64,000 nt of DNA from the NCBI RefSeq assembly GCF_026340095.1, contig NZ_JAPEPO010000001.1, positions 124,001-188,000 on the forward strand. The letters run 5' to 3'. The notes beneath the pieces are model-generated. The model saw nothing but the letters and a program-made list of their open reading frames with translations. It was not told the origin of the DNA and searched no databases. The translations under genes were made by a program, and so were the position numbers. Source of the DNA: Streptomyces sp. NBC_01446. GTDB lineage: Bacteria; Actinomycetota; Actinomycetes; Streptomycetales; Streptomycetaceae. Positions 8,299-16,501 of this stretch are shown one piece after another. The first letter of the stretch is position 1. Each line of letters opens with the position of its first letter.

Positions 8299-9381
8299 TC
8301 AGAAGTGGTAGTCGTCGATGTTCTTCCGGTCGAAGACGGTGGGCTTGCCGAGGTCGATCACGCCGTCCTTGCCGATGGTGAAGGTGCCCATGGCGCCGGC
8401 CTTGAAGGTCTCGCCCTCCTTGCCGGTGATCTGCCCGGAGGACAGTGCGACGGCGGTGCGGGCGGCGAGCTCGCCGAGCTTGGCCGGGTCCCACAGCTCG
8501 AAGCCCTCGACGGTGCCGTTCTTGACGTATTTGCGCATGTCGTTGGGGGTGCCGAGGCCGGTCAGGGCGACCTTGCCCTTGTACTTGGAGCCGGACAGGT
8601 ACTGGGCGGCGGCCTTGATGCCGACGGTGGTCGGGGAGATGATCCCGGCGAGCTGGGGGTGTTCCTGGAGGAGGCCCTGGGTCTGCTGGAAGGACTGCTG
8701 GGCGTCGTCGTTGCCGTAGGCGACCTTCACCAGCTTCATGTCCTTGTACTTGGGCTTCTTCAGCTCGTCCTTCATGAAGTCGATCCAGGTGTTCTGGTTC
8801 GTCGCGGTCTGCGCGGCGGACAGGATCGCGATGTCGCCCTTGTAGCCGGTCTGTTCGCCCAGGAGCTGGACCTGGGTGCGGCCGAGCGCCTCGGCACTGG
8901 CCTGCGAGACGAAGGCGTTGCGGCACTCGGGCTTGGTGTCCGAGTCGTACGTGACGACCTTGATGCCGTTCTTCATGGCCTGCTTGAGGGCGGTGCACAG
9001 GGCGCCGGGGTCCTGAGCGGACACGGCCATCGCGTCGACCTGCTGCTGGGTGAGCGTGTTGACGTAACTGACCTGCCCGCTGGTGTCGGTGGCGCTGTTG
9101 GGGCCGGTCTCCTTGTACGTCGAGCCGAGCTCGGTGACGGCCTTCTCGCCGCCCTTGTCGGCGGTGGTGAAGTACGGGTTGTTGACCTGCTTGGGCAGGA
9201 AGGCGACCTTCAGGCCCTTCTTGGTCGCGGCTCCCGGGTCGGCCTTGGCGTGGGAGGACGTGCCGGCGTCGTCGTCCTTCGCCGAGTCCTTGGTGGTGCC
9301 GCCGCACGCGGTGGCGGCGAGTGCGAGGGAGGTGACGGCGGCGAGCGCCAGGCAGGCTCGGCGGAGTGCGGGTGCGGACAT
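8299..9381 (-). CDS. rhaS: Rhamnose ABC transporter substrate-binding lipoprotein
   Basis: A 360-residue secreted lipoprotein. The signal peptide (ALRRACLALAAVTSLALAA) ends in a lipobox with Cys 26 (LAATACGG), followed by an Asp/Lys-rich linker and a sugar-binding fold of periplasmic binding protein class 1: LKVAFLPKQVNNPYFTTADKG, VDAMAVSAQDPGALCTALKQA, GIKVVTYDSDTKPECRNAFVSQ. Those motifs are those of the rhamnose-type (RhaS) binding proteins. It delivers sugar to the two permeases encoded just upstream, 29 nt away, on the same strand. Rhamnose specificity rests on the adjoining isomerase, aldolase and rhamnosidase genes. Confidence 0.88.
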   Translation of the reverse strand: MSAPALRRACLALAAVTSLALAATACGGTTKDSAKDDDAGTSSHAKADPGAATKKGLKVAFLPKQVNNPYFTTADKGGEKAVTELGSTYKETGPNSATDTSGQVSYVNTLTQQQVDAMAVSAQDPGALCTALKQAMKNGIKVVTYDSDTKPECRNAFVSQASAEALGRTQVQLLGEQTGYKGDIAILSAAQTATNQNTWIDFMKDELKKPKYKDMKLVKVAYGNDDAQQSFQQTQGLLQEHPQLAGIISPTTVGIKAAAQYLSGSKYKGKVALTGLGTPNDMRKYVKNGTVEGFELWDPAKLGELAARTAVALSSGQITGKEGETFKAGAMGTFTIGKDGVIDLGKPTVFDRKNIDDYHF

Positions 9382-9410
9382 CGTGGGCCCCTTTCGGGCG
9401 GTACGTGAGG

Positions 9411-10400
9411 TCAGTGCGAGGGGGTGGTGACCTGGCGGCCCGCTCGGGCGGTCCCGATCTGCCGGGCGACGCGGGGTCCGAGCACGGAGACGACCAGCAG
9501 GACGCCGGTGACGACGATCTGCGACTGGGCGGAGACGTTGAGCAGGCTCATCGCGTTCTGGAGGGCGCCGAGCAGGAACACTCCGGCGATCGCGCCGCCG
9601 AGGGTGCCCCGGCCGCCGTCGAAGTCGATGCCGCCGAGCAGCACGGCGGCGACGACGGAGAGTTCGAGCCCGGTGGCGTTGTCGTAGCGGGCGCTGGCGT
9701 AGTGCAGGGCCCAGAACACGCCGGTCAGCGAGGCCATGAGGCCGGTGGCGACGAACAGCCACAGCTTGTGCCGCCGGACGCGGATCCCGGCGAAGCGCGC
9801 CGCCTCCTCGTTGGCGCCGATCGCGAAGAGGGAGCGTCCGAACGGCGTCGCGTGCAGGATGACGACCGCGATCGCGAGCAGCGCGAGGAAGGGCAGGAAC
9901 GTGTACGGCAGGAAAGTGTCGCCGATGCGTCCGGCCGCGAAGTCCAGGTACTGCGAGGGGAAGTCGGTGACAGCGTCCGAGCCGAGGATGATCTGGGCGA
10001 TGCCGCGGTAGGCGGCCATGGTGCCGATCGTGACGGCGAGGGAGGGCAGGCCGAGGCGGGTCACCAGGAGGCCGTTGACGAGCCCGCAGAGGACTCCGAG
10101 GACGAGGCACAGCGGGATGATCGTCTCGATGGCCATGCCCGCGTTCCACAGGGAGCCCATCACGGCCCCGGACAGGCCGGCCGTCGAGGCGACGGAGAGG
10201 TCGATCTCGCCGGCGACCACCAGGAGGGTCATGGGGAGCGCGATCAGCGCGATGGGCAGGGTGTTGCCGAGCAGGAACGACAGGTTGAGCGCGTTGCCGA
10301 AGCCGTCGACGAACGAGAACGACGCCAGGAGGAGCACCATCAGGAGGGCGCCCACCACGGTGTCCCACCGGACGGCGCGGGCGAGGGGGAGATCAGCCAT
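9411..10400 (-). CDS. rhaQ: Rhamnose ABC transporter permease
   Basis: A 329-residue inner-membrane permease of the RbsC/XylH family with about eight to ten hydrophobic helices. The conserved loop LVVAGEIDLSVASTAGLSGA near residue 60 and AVTIGTMAAYRGIAQIILG near 125 are diagnostic; FAIGANEEAARFAGIRV is the cytoplasmic coupling segment. ATG at 10400 is preferred over an in-frame GTG nine bases upstream because GGAG lies 8 nt before it. The gene overlaps the stop of the preceding permease by 8 nt. Symbols for the two paralogous permeases are assigned by family, not by detailed phylogeny. Confidence 0.85.
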   Translation of the reverse strand: MADLPLARAVRWDTVVGALLMVLLLASFSFVDGFGNALNLSFLLGNTLPIALIALPMTLLVVAGEIDLSVASTAGLSGAVMGSLWNAGMAIETIIPLCLVLGVLCGLVNGLLVTRLGLPSLAVTIGTMAAYRGIAQIILGSDAVTDFPSQYLDFAAGRIGDTFLPYTFLPFLALLAIAVVILHATPFGRSLFAIGANEEAARFAGIRVRRHKLWLFVATGLMASLTGVFWALHYASARYDNATGLELSVVAAVLLGGIDFDGGRGTLGGAIAGVFLLGALQNAMSLLNVSAQSQIVVTGVLLVVSVLGPRVARQIGTARAGRQVTTPSH

Positions 10401-11451
10401 GGCGGCCACTCCTTCTGTTGAATGCAGCCCTCTTCTTCAGTGCCTCGGCGACGCGCAGGGCGACGACCCGGTCGACGGCGATGGCGAGGACCAGCAGGAC
10501 GCCGTTGATCGCGAGCACCCACACCGAGCTGACACCCAGGGCGGGCAGCACGCTGTTGATCGAGGTCAGCAGGAGGGCGCCGAGCGCGGCGCCGTAGACG
10601 CTGCCGGAGCCGCCGGTGAAGGCGACGCCGCCGACCACGACGGCGCTGACGACGGTGAGTTCGTAGCCGTTGCCGGTGGCGGAGTCGACGTTGCCGAAGC
10701 GGGCCAGGTACAGGGCGCCCGCGAGCCCGGCGAGTGCTCCGCACGCGGTGTACGCGGCGAGGATCCGCCGGCGCACGGGGATGCCGGCGAGGCGCGCGGC
10801 CTCCGGGTTGGAGCCGAGCGCGTACAGCTCGCGCCCGCCGCCGAAGTGACGCAGGTAGTACGCCACCGCGATCAGGACGGCGAGGGCGATCAGCGCGAGA
10901 TACGGCACCGCGGAGATGCCGCCGGAGCCGAAGTCGACGTATCCGCCCGGCAGATCGGACGCGGTGATCTGCCGCGAGCCGACCCAGATCGAGTCGATGC
11001 CGCGGATGACGTAGAGCGTGCCGAGGGTGACGACGAGGGCCGGTACCTGGCCGAGGCTGACGAGGGCGCCGTTGAGGAGCCCGCAGCCGACGCCGAGGGC
11101 GACGGCGAGCACGATCGCGACGACGGAGTTGCCGCCTGCGTGGAGGAAGTCACCGGCGGCGAAGGCGGTGATGCCGAGGGTCGAGCCGACGGACAGGTCG
11201 ACGTTCCGCGTGATGACGACCAGCGCCTGCCCGGTGGCGACGAGGACGAGGATGGTGGCGTTGAGGAGCAGGTCCTTGATGCCCTGCTCCGAGAGGAACT
11301 CGGTGTTGCCGGCCTGGGTGACGCCAATCATCACCAGGAAGACCAGCAGGATGGCGAGTTCACGCAACTTGAACACCCGGTCGACGAGCCGGGTACCGCC
11401 GGCCTTGTCGGGACCGACTGCGGGCGCGGGCGGCTGCGCGGTGACGGTCAT
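10393..11451 (-). CDS. rhaP: Rhamnose ABC transporter permease
   Basis: A 352-residue RbsC/XylH-type permease, paralogous to the one downstream. Helical segments flank VVITRNVDLSVGSTLGITAFAA, VVTLGTLYVIRGIDSIWVGS and the coupling loop YALGSNPEAARLAGIPVRRR. An AAGGAGG Shine-Dalgarno lies just before ATG 11451. Together with the downstream permease it forms the membrane channel for the sugar. It lies 40 nt after the ATP-binding protein gene. Confidence 0.87.
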   Translation of the reverse strand: MTVTAQPPAPAVGPDKAGGTRLVDRVFKLRELAILLVFLVMIGVTQAGNTEFLSEQGIKDLLLNATILVLVATGQALVVITRNVDLSVGSTLGITAFAAGDFLHAGGNSVVAIVLAVALGVGCGLLNGALVSLGQVPALVVTLGTLYVIRGIDSIWVGSRQITASDLPGGYVDFGSGGISAVPYLALIALAVLIAVAYYLRHFGGGRELYALGSNPEAARLAGIPVRRRILAAYTACGALAGLAGALYLARFGNVDSATGNGYELTVVSAVVVGGVAFTGGSGSVYGAALGALLLTSINSVLPALGVSSVWVLAINGVLLVLAIAVDRVVALRVAEALKKRAAFNRRSGRHG

Positions 11452-11491
11452 GGGGTCCTCCTTCCGGGGTTCGCTTCGCTCGGGGCACGCA

Positions 11492-12988
11492 TCACGCCGC
11501 CCTCCCTGTCGCCGCCGCCATCACGGACTCCTCCGTCGCCTCGGTGCGCGGGATCTCCGCCGTGAGACGGCCCTCGTGCATGACGAGTACGCGGTCCGCC
11601 ATGCCGAGGATCTCCGGCAGGTCGGACGAGATCATCAGCACCGCGACGCCGTCCGCGGCGAGTCCGGACAGCAGCCGGTGCACCTCGGCCTTGGTGCCGA
11701 CGTCGATGCCGCGCGTCGGCTCGTCGACGATCAGCACGCGGGGGCCGGTGGCGAGCCACTTCGCGAGGACGACCTTCTGCTGGTTGCCGCCGGACAGGGT
11801 GCCGACCGCGTCGGCGATCCGCGCGTACTTGACCTGGAGCTTCACGGCCCAGTCCAGTGAGCGGCTGCGCTCGGCCCGGCGGTCCATGAGACCGGCCCGC
11901 GCGGTCGTGCGCAGCCCCGTGAGCCCGATGTTGCGTTCGATCGACATGCCCATCACGAGGCCCTGGGCGCGGCGGTCCTCGGGCACGAGGGCGAGTCCGG
12001 CGGCCATGGCGGCGCTGGGGGCGCCGTTGACGAGCGCACGGCCGTCGACCTCGACGGTGCCCGCGTCCCGGCGGTCGATGCCGAAGACGGCACGGGCGAC
12101 CTCGCTGCGACCGGCCCCGACGAGCCCCGCGAGGCCGACGATCTCGCCGCGCCGCACGTCGAACGACACGTCGGTGAAGACGCCTTCGCGGGTCAGCCGG
12201 CGCACGCTCAGGGCGACTGCGCCGATGTCGGTGGCCTGCTTGGGGTAGAGCTCGTCGAGGTCGCGGCCGACCATGCGGCGTACGAGGTCGTCCTCCGTGA
12301 GGCCTTCGACGGGTTCGCTCGCGATCAGGGCGCCGTCGCGCAGCGTCGTGACGCGCTGGCAGAGCCCGAAGATCTCCTCCAGGCGGTGGGAGATGAAGAG
12401 GATGGCGGAGCCCTGTTCGCGCAAGGTGCGCACCACGGCGAAGAGGCGGGCCACTTCGCTGCCGGTGAGCGCGGCGGTCGGCTCGTCCATGATCAGGACC
12501 CGGGCGTCGAAGGAGAGCGCCTTGGCGATCTCCACGATCTGCTGGTCGGCGATGGACAGGCCGCGCGCGGGCTGCTCGGGGTCGAGGTCGACGCCGAGCC
12601 GCGCGAAGAGCGCGGCGGCAGCGGCCTTGACCGCCTTGTGGTCGATCCGGCCGAGGGAGCGGCGGGGCTGGCGCCCCATGAAGATGTTCTCGGCGACGGA
12701 GAGGTCCGGAAAGAGCGTGGGCTCCTGGTAGATGACCGCGATCCCGGCGTCGCGGGCGTCGGCGGGTCCGTGCAGGGTGACGGGCTCGCCGTCGATGAGC
12801 ACGGTGCCGGCGTCGGGCCGGTGGACCCCGGCGAGCGTCTTGATGAGGGTGGACTTCCCCGCGCCGTTCTCTCCGGCGAGGGCGTGCGCCTCTCCGGCGT
12901 GGAGCTGCAGGGACACGCCGTGGAGGGCGCGCACGGCACCGAAGGACTTGTCGAGTCCCTCTACGGCCAGGACGGGGGGCTCTCTCAT
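11492..12988 (-). CDS. rhaT: Rhamnose ABC transporter ATP-binding protein (two ATPase domains)
   Basis: A 498-residue tandem ATPase of the sugar (RbsA/XylG/RhaT) type. Domain 1 has Walker [17 protein letters not shown] and Walker [14 protein letters not shown]; domain 2 has the degenerate A-loop [16 protein letters not shown], the signature [16 protein letters not shown] and Walker [15 protein letters not shown]. It energises uptake through the two downstream permeases. ATG 12988 was chosen; an in-frame TTG at 13036 would add 16 residues that overlap the operator TGAAAGGTTTCA. First gene of a minus-strand operon controlled by the promoter near 13050-13079. Confidence 0.9.
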   Translation of the reverse strand: MREPPVLAVEGLDKSFGAVRALHGVSLQLHAGEAHALAGENGAGKSTLIKTLAGVHRPDAGTVLIDGEPVTLHGPADARDAGIAVIYQEPTLFPDLSVAENIFMGRQPRRSLGRIDHKAVKAAAAALFARLGVDLDPEQPARGLSIADQQIVEIAKALSFDARVLIMDEPTAALTGSEVARLFAVVRTLREQGSAILFISHRLEEIFGLCQRVTTLRDGALIASEPVEGLTEDDLVRRMVGRDLDELYPKQATDIGAVALSVRRLTREGVFTDVSFDVRRGEIVGLAGLVGAGRSEVARAVFGIDRRDAGTVEVDGRALVNGAPSAAMAAGLALVPEDRRAQGLVMGMSIERNIGLTGLRTTARAGLMDRRAERSRSLDWAVKLQVKYARIADAVGTLSGGNQQKVVLAKWLATGPRVLIVDEPTRGIDVGTKAEVHRLLSGLAADGVAVLMISSDLPEILGMADRVLVMHEGRLTAEIPRTEATEESVMAAATGRAA

Positions 12989-13023
12989 GTGAATGGCACC
13001 GATCGGGTCTGCGGAGCTGACTA

Positions 13024-13079
13024 TGAAAGGTTTCAAACAGATTGCACGGAAGCTAGTCCCGCACCAACAGCGGCGTCAA
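13024..13079 (-). promoter_or_regulatory. Promoter and LacI operator of the rhamnose transporter operon
   Basis: On the minus strand TTGACG (13079-13074) is followed after 18 nt by TAGCTT (13055-13050), a plausible -35/-10 pair. The imperfect palindrome TGAAAGGTTTCA at 13024-13035 lies about 20 nt beyond the -10 start, between the promoter and the ATG at 12988, where a LacI-family repressor would block transcription. Confidence 0.55.
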
Positions 13080-13129
13080 TGGTGGGGACTTGGAAATCTC
13101 TCAACCCTTTGTAGCGCTGCGGCAAACCC

Positions 13130-13177
13130 TTGACAGGTCACTCTCGTCACTTTAACTTCCCGTCCTGAAACGATTCA
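13130..13177 (+). promoter_or_regulatory. Promoter and LacI operator of the first alpha-L-rhamnosidase gene
   Basis: A perfect -35 TTGACA (13130-13135) is separated by 17 nt from TAACTT (13153-13158). The operator-like palindrome TGAAACGATTCA (13166-13177) starts 13 nt after the first base of the -10, so it covers the expected transcription start. The same spacing is found upstream of the rhamnose isomerase gene. Confidence 0.65.
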
Positions 13178-13201
13178 TAGCCGAGTCGTATGGAGCCGAG
13201 T

Positions 13202-16200
13202 GTGATCAGCAGAAGACGACTGCTCAGCACGACCGCGACTGCCGCCCTGGGGACGGCCATCGCCTCCGCCGCGCCGGGAGCCGCGCAGGCCGCCCCTGCC
13301 TCGGGAGCCGCCGGAGGGGCCCGGGCCGCGAAGGCCGTGCGCGTGAGCGCACCCACCGTCGAGTACGTGAGCCACCCGCTCGGCATCGACGTACCGCACC
13401 CCAGGCTGAGTTGGCCCCTGGAGTCGGACGAACCGGGCCGGGCCCAGAGCGCCTATCAGATACGGGTCGCCACCACCGCGAGCCGCCTGACCGACCCCGA
13501 CGTGTGGGACAGCGGCAAGATCGCGTCCCCCGAGTCCACCCTTGTCCCCTACGCGGGCCCCGCCCTGGCCGCGCGTACCCGCTACTACTGGTCGGTCCGG
13601 GTCTGGGACACCGCGGGAGGCGCCTCGGAGTGGAGCGAGCCGTCCTGGTGGGAGACCGGCCTGACCGCCGCGTCCGACTGGTCCGCCCGCTGGATCGGCG
13701 CGCCCGCGGCGCTGATCGGGGCGCCCGCGCTCGACGACGCCTCCTGGATCTGGTTCCCCGAGGGCGACCCGGCCACCGGCGCCCCGGCGGGAACCCGCTA
13801 CTTCCGCGGCCGTGCCGACATCCCGGAAGGCCTGACCCGGGCCCGCCTGGTGATGACCGCCGACGACGGCTACACCGCGTACGTGAACGGCACCGAGGTG
13901 GCGCACGCCGACCCGGACGGCCCGGCGGAGAACTGGCGCCGCCCGGCCGTCGTCGACGTGACCGCCCAACTCCGCTCCGGTGCGGCCACGTTGGCCGTCT
14001 CTGCCGTCAACGCCACGGACAGCCCCGCCGGCCTGCTCGGCCTCCTGGAGCTGACGACGGCCGACGGGGTGAAGACCTTCGTCACCGGCACCGACTGGAA
14101 GGCCGCCGACCAGGAGCCCGCCGGCGACTGGAAGTCGGCCGGGTTCGACGACACTTCGTGGAGGGCGGCGAAGGCCCTCGCCAAGTGGGGCTCGGGCCCC
14201 TGGGGCAAGGTCGCGCCATCGCACGCCCCCGCCGCCCAGCTGCGCCACGAGTTCCGGCTCAAGGGCCGGTCGGTCGCGCGGGCTCGCCTCTACGCGACGG
14301 CCCTCGGCCTGTACGAGGCCCACATCAACGGCGAGCGGGTCGGTGAGGACCGGCTCGCGCCGGGCTGGACGGACTACCGCAAACGCGTCCAGTACCAGAC
14401 GTACGACGTGACCAAGCTGGTGAAGTCCGGGGCCAACGCGCTCGGGGCGACGGTCGCCGCGGGCTGGTACGCGGGGAACATCGCCTGGTTCGGTCCGCAC
14501 CAGTACGGCGAACGACCCGCGTTCCTGGCCCAGTTGGAGGTCACGTACACCGACGGATCGACCGAGCGGGTGCTGTCCGGCACCGACTGGCGCGCCTCGA
14601 CCGGGCCCGTCACCGAGGCCGACCTGATGGCGGGCGAGGAGTACGACGCGCGCCTGGAGACCGAGGGCTGGACGCGCGCCGGGTTCGACGACTCCGGCTG
14701 GGTCGCGGCCACCGCCGTCGACAAGGTGAGCGCCGCCCTGGTGGCCGAGGCGGGCGGCCCCACCCGCCTCGAACGCGAGCTGCCCGCACGGAAGATGACC
14801 GAGCCGAAGCCCGGCGTGTTCGTCTACGACCTCGGCCAGAACATGGTCGGCGCGGTCCGCCTCACCGTCGCCGGGAAGGCCGGCACCACCGTACGGCTGC
14901 GGCACGCCGAGGTCCTCAACCCGGACGGCACGATCTACACCGCCAACCTCCGGACGGCGAAGGCCACCGACACGTACACCCTCAAGGGCGGTGGCAAGGA
15001 GACGTACGAGCCGCGCTTCACCTTCCACGGCTTCCGCTACGTCGAGGTGACCGGCTACCCCGGCAAGCCGCCGCTCAACGCCGTCGTGGGGCGGGTCATC
15101 CATACGTCTGCGCCCTTCACGATGGACTTCTCGACGAACGTGCCGATGCTCAACCAGCTGCACCAGAACATCACTTGGGGGCAGCGCGGCAACTTCGTCT
15201 CGATCCCCACCGACACCCCGGCGCGCGACGAGCGGCTCGGCTGGACCGGCGACATCAACGTCTTCGCGCCGACGGCCGCCTACAACATGGAGTCGGCCCG
15301 CTTCCTCACCAAGTGGCTGGGCGACCTGCGCGACGGCCAGAGCGACGAGGGCGCGTTCACGAACGTGGCCCCCGACATGCCCGGCGTCGGCGACGGCGTC
15401 GCGGGCTGGGGCGACGCGGGCGTGACCGTCCCGTGGGCGCTGTACCAGGCGTACGGCGACACGCGCGTCCTCGAACAGTCGTGGCCGTCGATGCTGAAGT
15501 GGCTCGACTACCTGGAGAAGCACAGCAGCGGTTTCCTGCGCCCGGCCGAGGGCTTCGGGGACTGGCTCAACCTCCAGGACGAGACGCCCAAGGACGTCAT
15601 CGGAACGGCCTACTTCGCCCACGCCGCCGACCTCGTCGCCCGGGCGGCGAAGGCGCTCGGCAAGGACCCGGCGCCGTACGCGTCGCTGTTCGGCAGTGTG
15701 CGTGACGCGTTCCGCGCGACGTACGTCTCGGACGGCGGCAAGGTGAAGGGCGACACGCAGACCGCGTACGTGCTCGCGCTGTCGATGGACCTGCTGGCGG
15801 AGAACGACCGGGGCCCTGCCGCCGACCGCCTCGTCGCTCTCATCAAGGCGAAGGACTGGCACCTGTCGACGGGGTTCCTCGGCACACCGCGCCTGCTGCC
15901 GGTCCTCACCGCGGCCGGTCACACCGACGTCGCCTACCGGCTGCTCGTCCAGCGGTCCTTCCCCAGCTGGGGCTACCAGATCGACAAGGGCGCGACGACG
16001 ATGTGGGAGCGCTGGGACTCCATCAAGCCGGACGGCAGCTTCCAGGACGCCGGGATGAACTCGTTCAACCACTACGCGTACGGCTCGGTCGGCGAGTGGA
16101 TGTACGCGAACATCGCCGGTATCGCACCGGCCGAGCCGGGCTTCCGCAAGATCCTCGTGCGGCCACGGCCCGGGGGCGGGATCACGCGGGCGGAGGGGCG

Positions 16201-16417
16201 CTACGACTCCGTCCAGGGACCGATCAGCACCAAGTGGTCGATGGACTCGGGCGGCTTCCGGCTCACGCTCACCGTGCCGGCCAACACGACCGCCGAGGTG
16301 TGGATCCCCGCGTCCGACGCGGCCCAAGTGGCCCACGGAGCGACGAAGTTCCTCCGCATGGACGACGGCTGTGTCGTCTTCGCCGCGGCGTCCGGCACCC
16401 ACCGCTTCTCCAACTGA
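13202..16417 (+). CDS. Secreted alpha-L-rhamnosidase, GH78
   Basis: A large exported glycoside hydrolase of 1071 residues. The start has a Tat-type signal: the twin-arginine SRRRLLSTTATAALGTA and then an AxA-like cleavage region. Bac_rhamnosid N-terminal beta-domains follow, with a CBM67-like jelly-roll region around residues 170-320 (TDDSWIWFPEGDP-like, here DDASWIWFPEGDP). The (alpha/alpha)6 catalytic domain carries the GH78 acidic motif TPARDERLGWTGDINVF and, later, GATTMWERWDSI. It removes terminal alpha-L-rhamnose from polysaccharides or glycosides outside the cell. GTG 13202 has GGAG 6 nt upstream; ATG 13190 in the same frame is an alternative without a clear ribosome site and only 12 nt after the operator. 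Confidence 0.92.
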   Translation: MISRRRLLSTTATAALGTAIASAAPGAAQAAPASGAAGGARAAKAVRVSAPTVEYVSHPLGIDVPHPRLSWPLESDEPGRAQSAYQIRVATTASRLTDPDVWDSGKIASPESTLVPYAGPALAARTRYYWSVRVWDTAGGASEWSEPSWWETGLTAASDWSARWIGAPAALIGAPALDDASWIWFPEGDPATGAPAGTRYFRGRADIPEGLTRARLVMTADDGYTAYVNGTEVAHADPDGPAENWRRPAVVDVTAQLRSGAATLAVSAVNATDSPAGLLGLLELTTADGVKTFVTGTDWKAADQEPAGDWKSAGFDDTSWRAAKALAKWGSGPWGKVAPSHAPAAQLRHEFRLKGRSVARARLYATALGLYEAHINGERVGEDRLAPGWTDYRKRVQYQTYDVTKLVKSGANALGATVAAGWYAGNIAWFGPHQYGERPAFLAQLEVTYTDGSTERVLSGTDWRASTGPVTEADLMAGEEYDARLETEGWTRAGFDDSGWVAATAVDKVSAALVAEAGGPTRLERELPARKMTEPKPGVFVYDLGQNMVGAVRLTVAGKAGTTVRLRHAEVLNPDGTIYTANLRTAKATDTYTLKGGGKETYEPRFTFHGFRYVEVTGYPGKPPLNAVVGRVIHTSAPFTMDFSTNVPMLNQLHQNITWGQRGNFVSIPTDTPARDERLGWTGDINVFAPTAAYNMESARFLTKWLGDLRDGQSDEGAFTNVAPDMPGVGDGVAGWGDAGVTVPWALYQAYGDTRVLEQSWPSMLKWLDYLEKHSSGFLRPAEGFGDWLNLQDETPKDVIGTAYFAHAADLVARAAKALGKDPAPYASLFGSVRDAFRATYVSDGGKVKGDTQTAYVLALSMDLLAENDRGPAADRLVALIKAKDWHLSTGFLGTPRLLPVLTAAGHTDVAYRLLVQRSFPSWGYQIDKGATTMWERWDSIKPDGSFQDAGMNSFNHYAYGSVGEWMYANIAGIAPAEPGFRKILVRPRPGGGITRAEGRYDSVQGPISTKWSMDSGGFRLTLTVPANTTAEVWIPASDAAQVAHGATKFLRMDDGCVVFAAASGTHRFSN

Positions 16418-16447
16418 CGGACCACGAGGCCGAGATGAGCCCATGCC

Positions 16448-16459
16448 TAAATCGATTCA
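16448..16459. promoter_or_regulatory. LacI-type operator before the second rhamnosidase gene
   Basis: TAAATCGATTCA lies in the 84-nt gap between the two rhamnosidase genes. It differs from the palindromes at 13166 and 19233 mainly at its first two bases, and it sits 42 nt before the GTG start. No convincing -35/-10 pair is visible next to it. Confidence 0.45.
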
Positions 16460-16501
16460 CTCCTGCCCCGTCCCGGCGCGGGCGGACGGAGGCACACAGA
16501 C

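Noticed and set aside
13175..16444. 1089-codon minus-strand open frame opposite the first rhamnosidase
   Set aside because: Antisense shadow of a long G/C-rich gene; arginine, glycine and valine rich with no domain, while the plus frame has a Tat signal and GH78 motifs.
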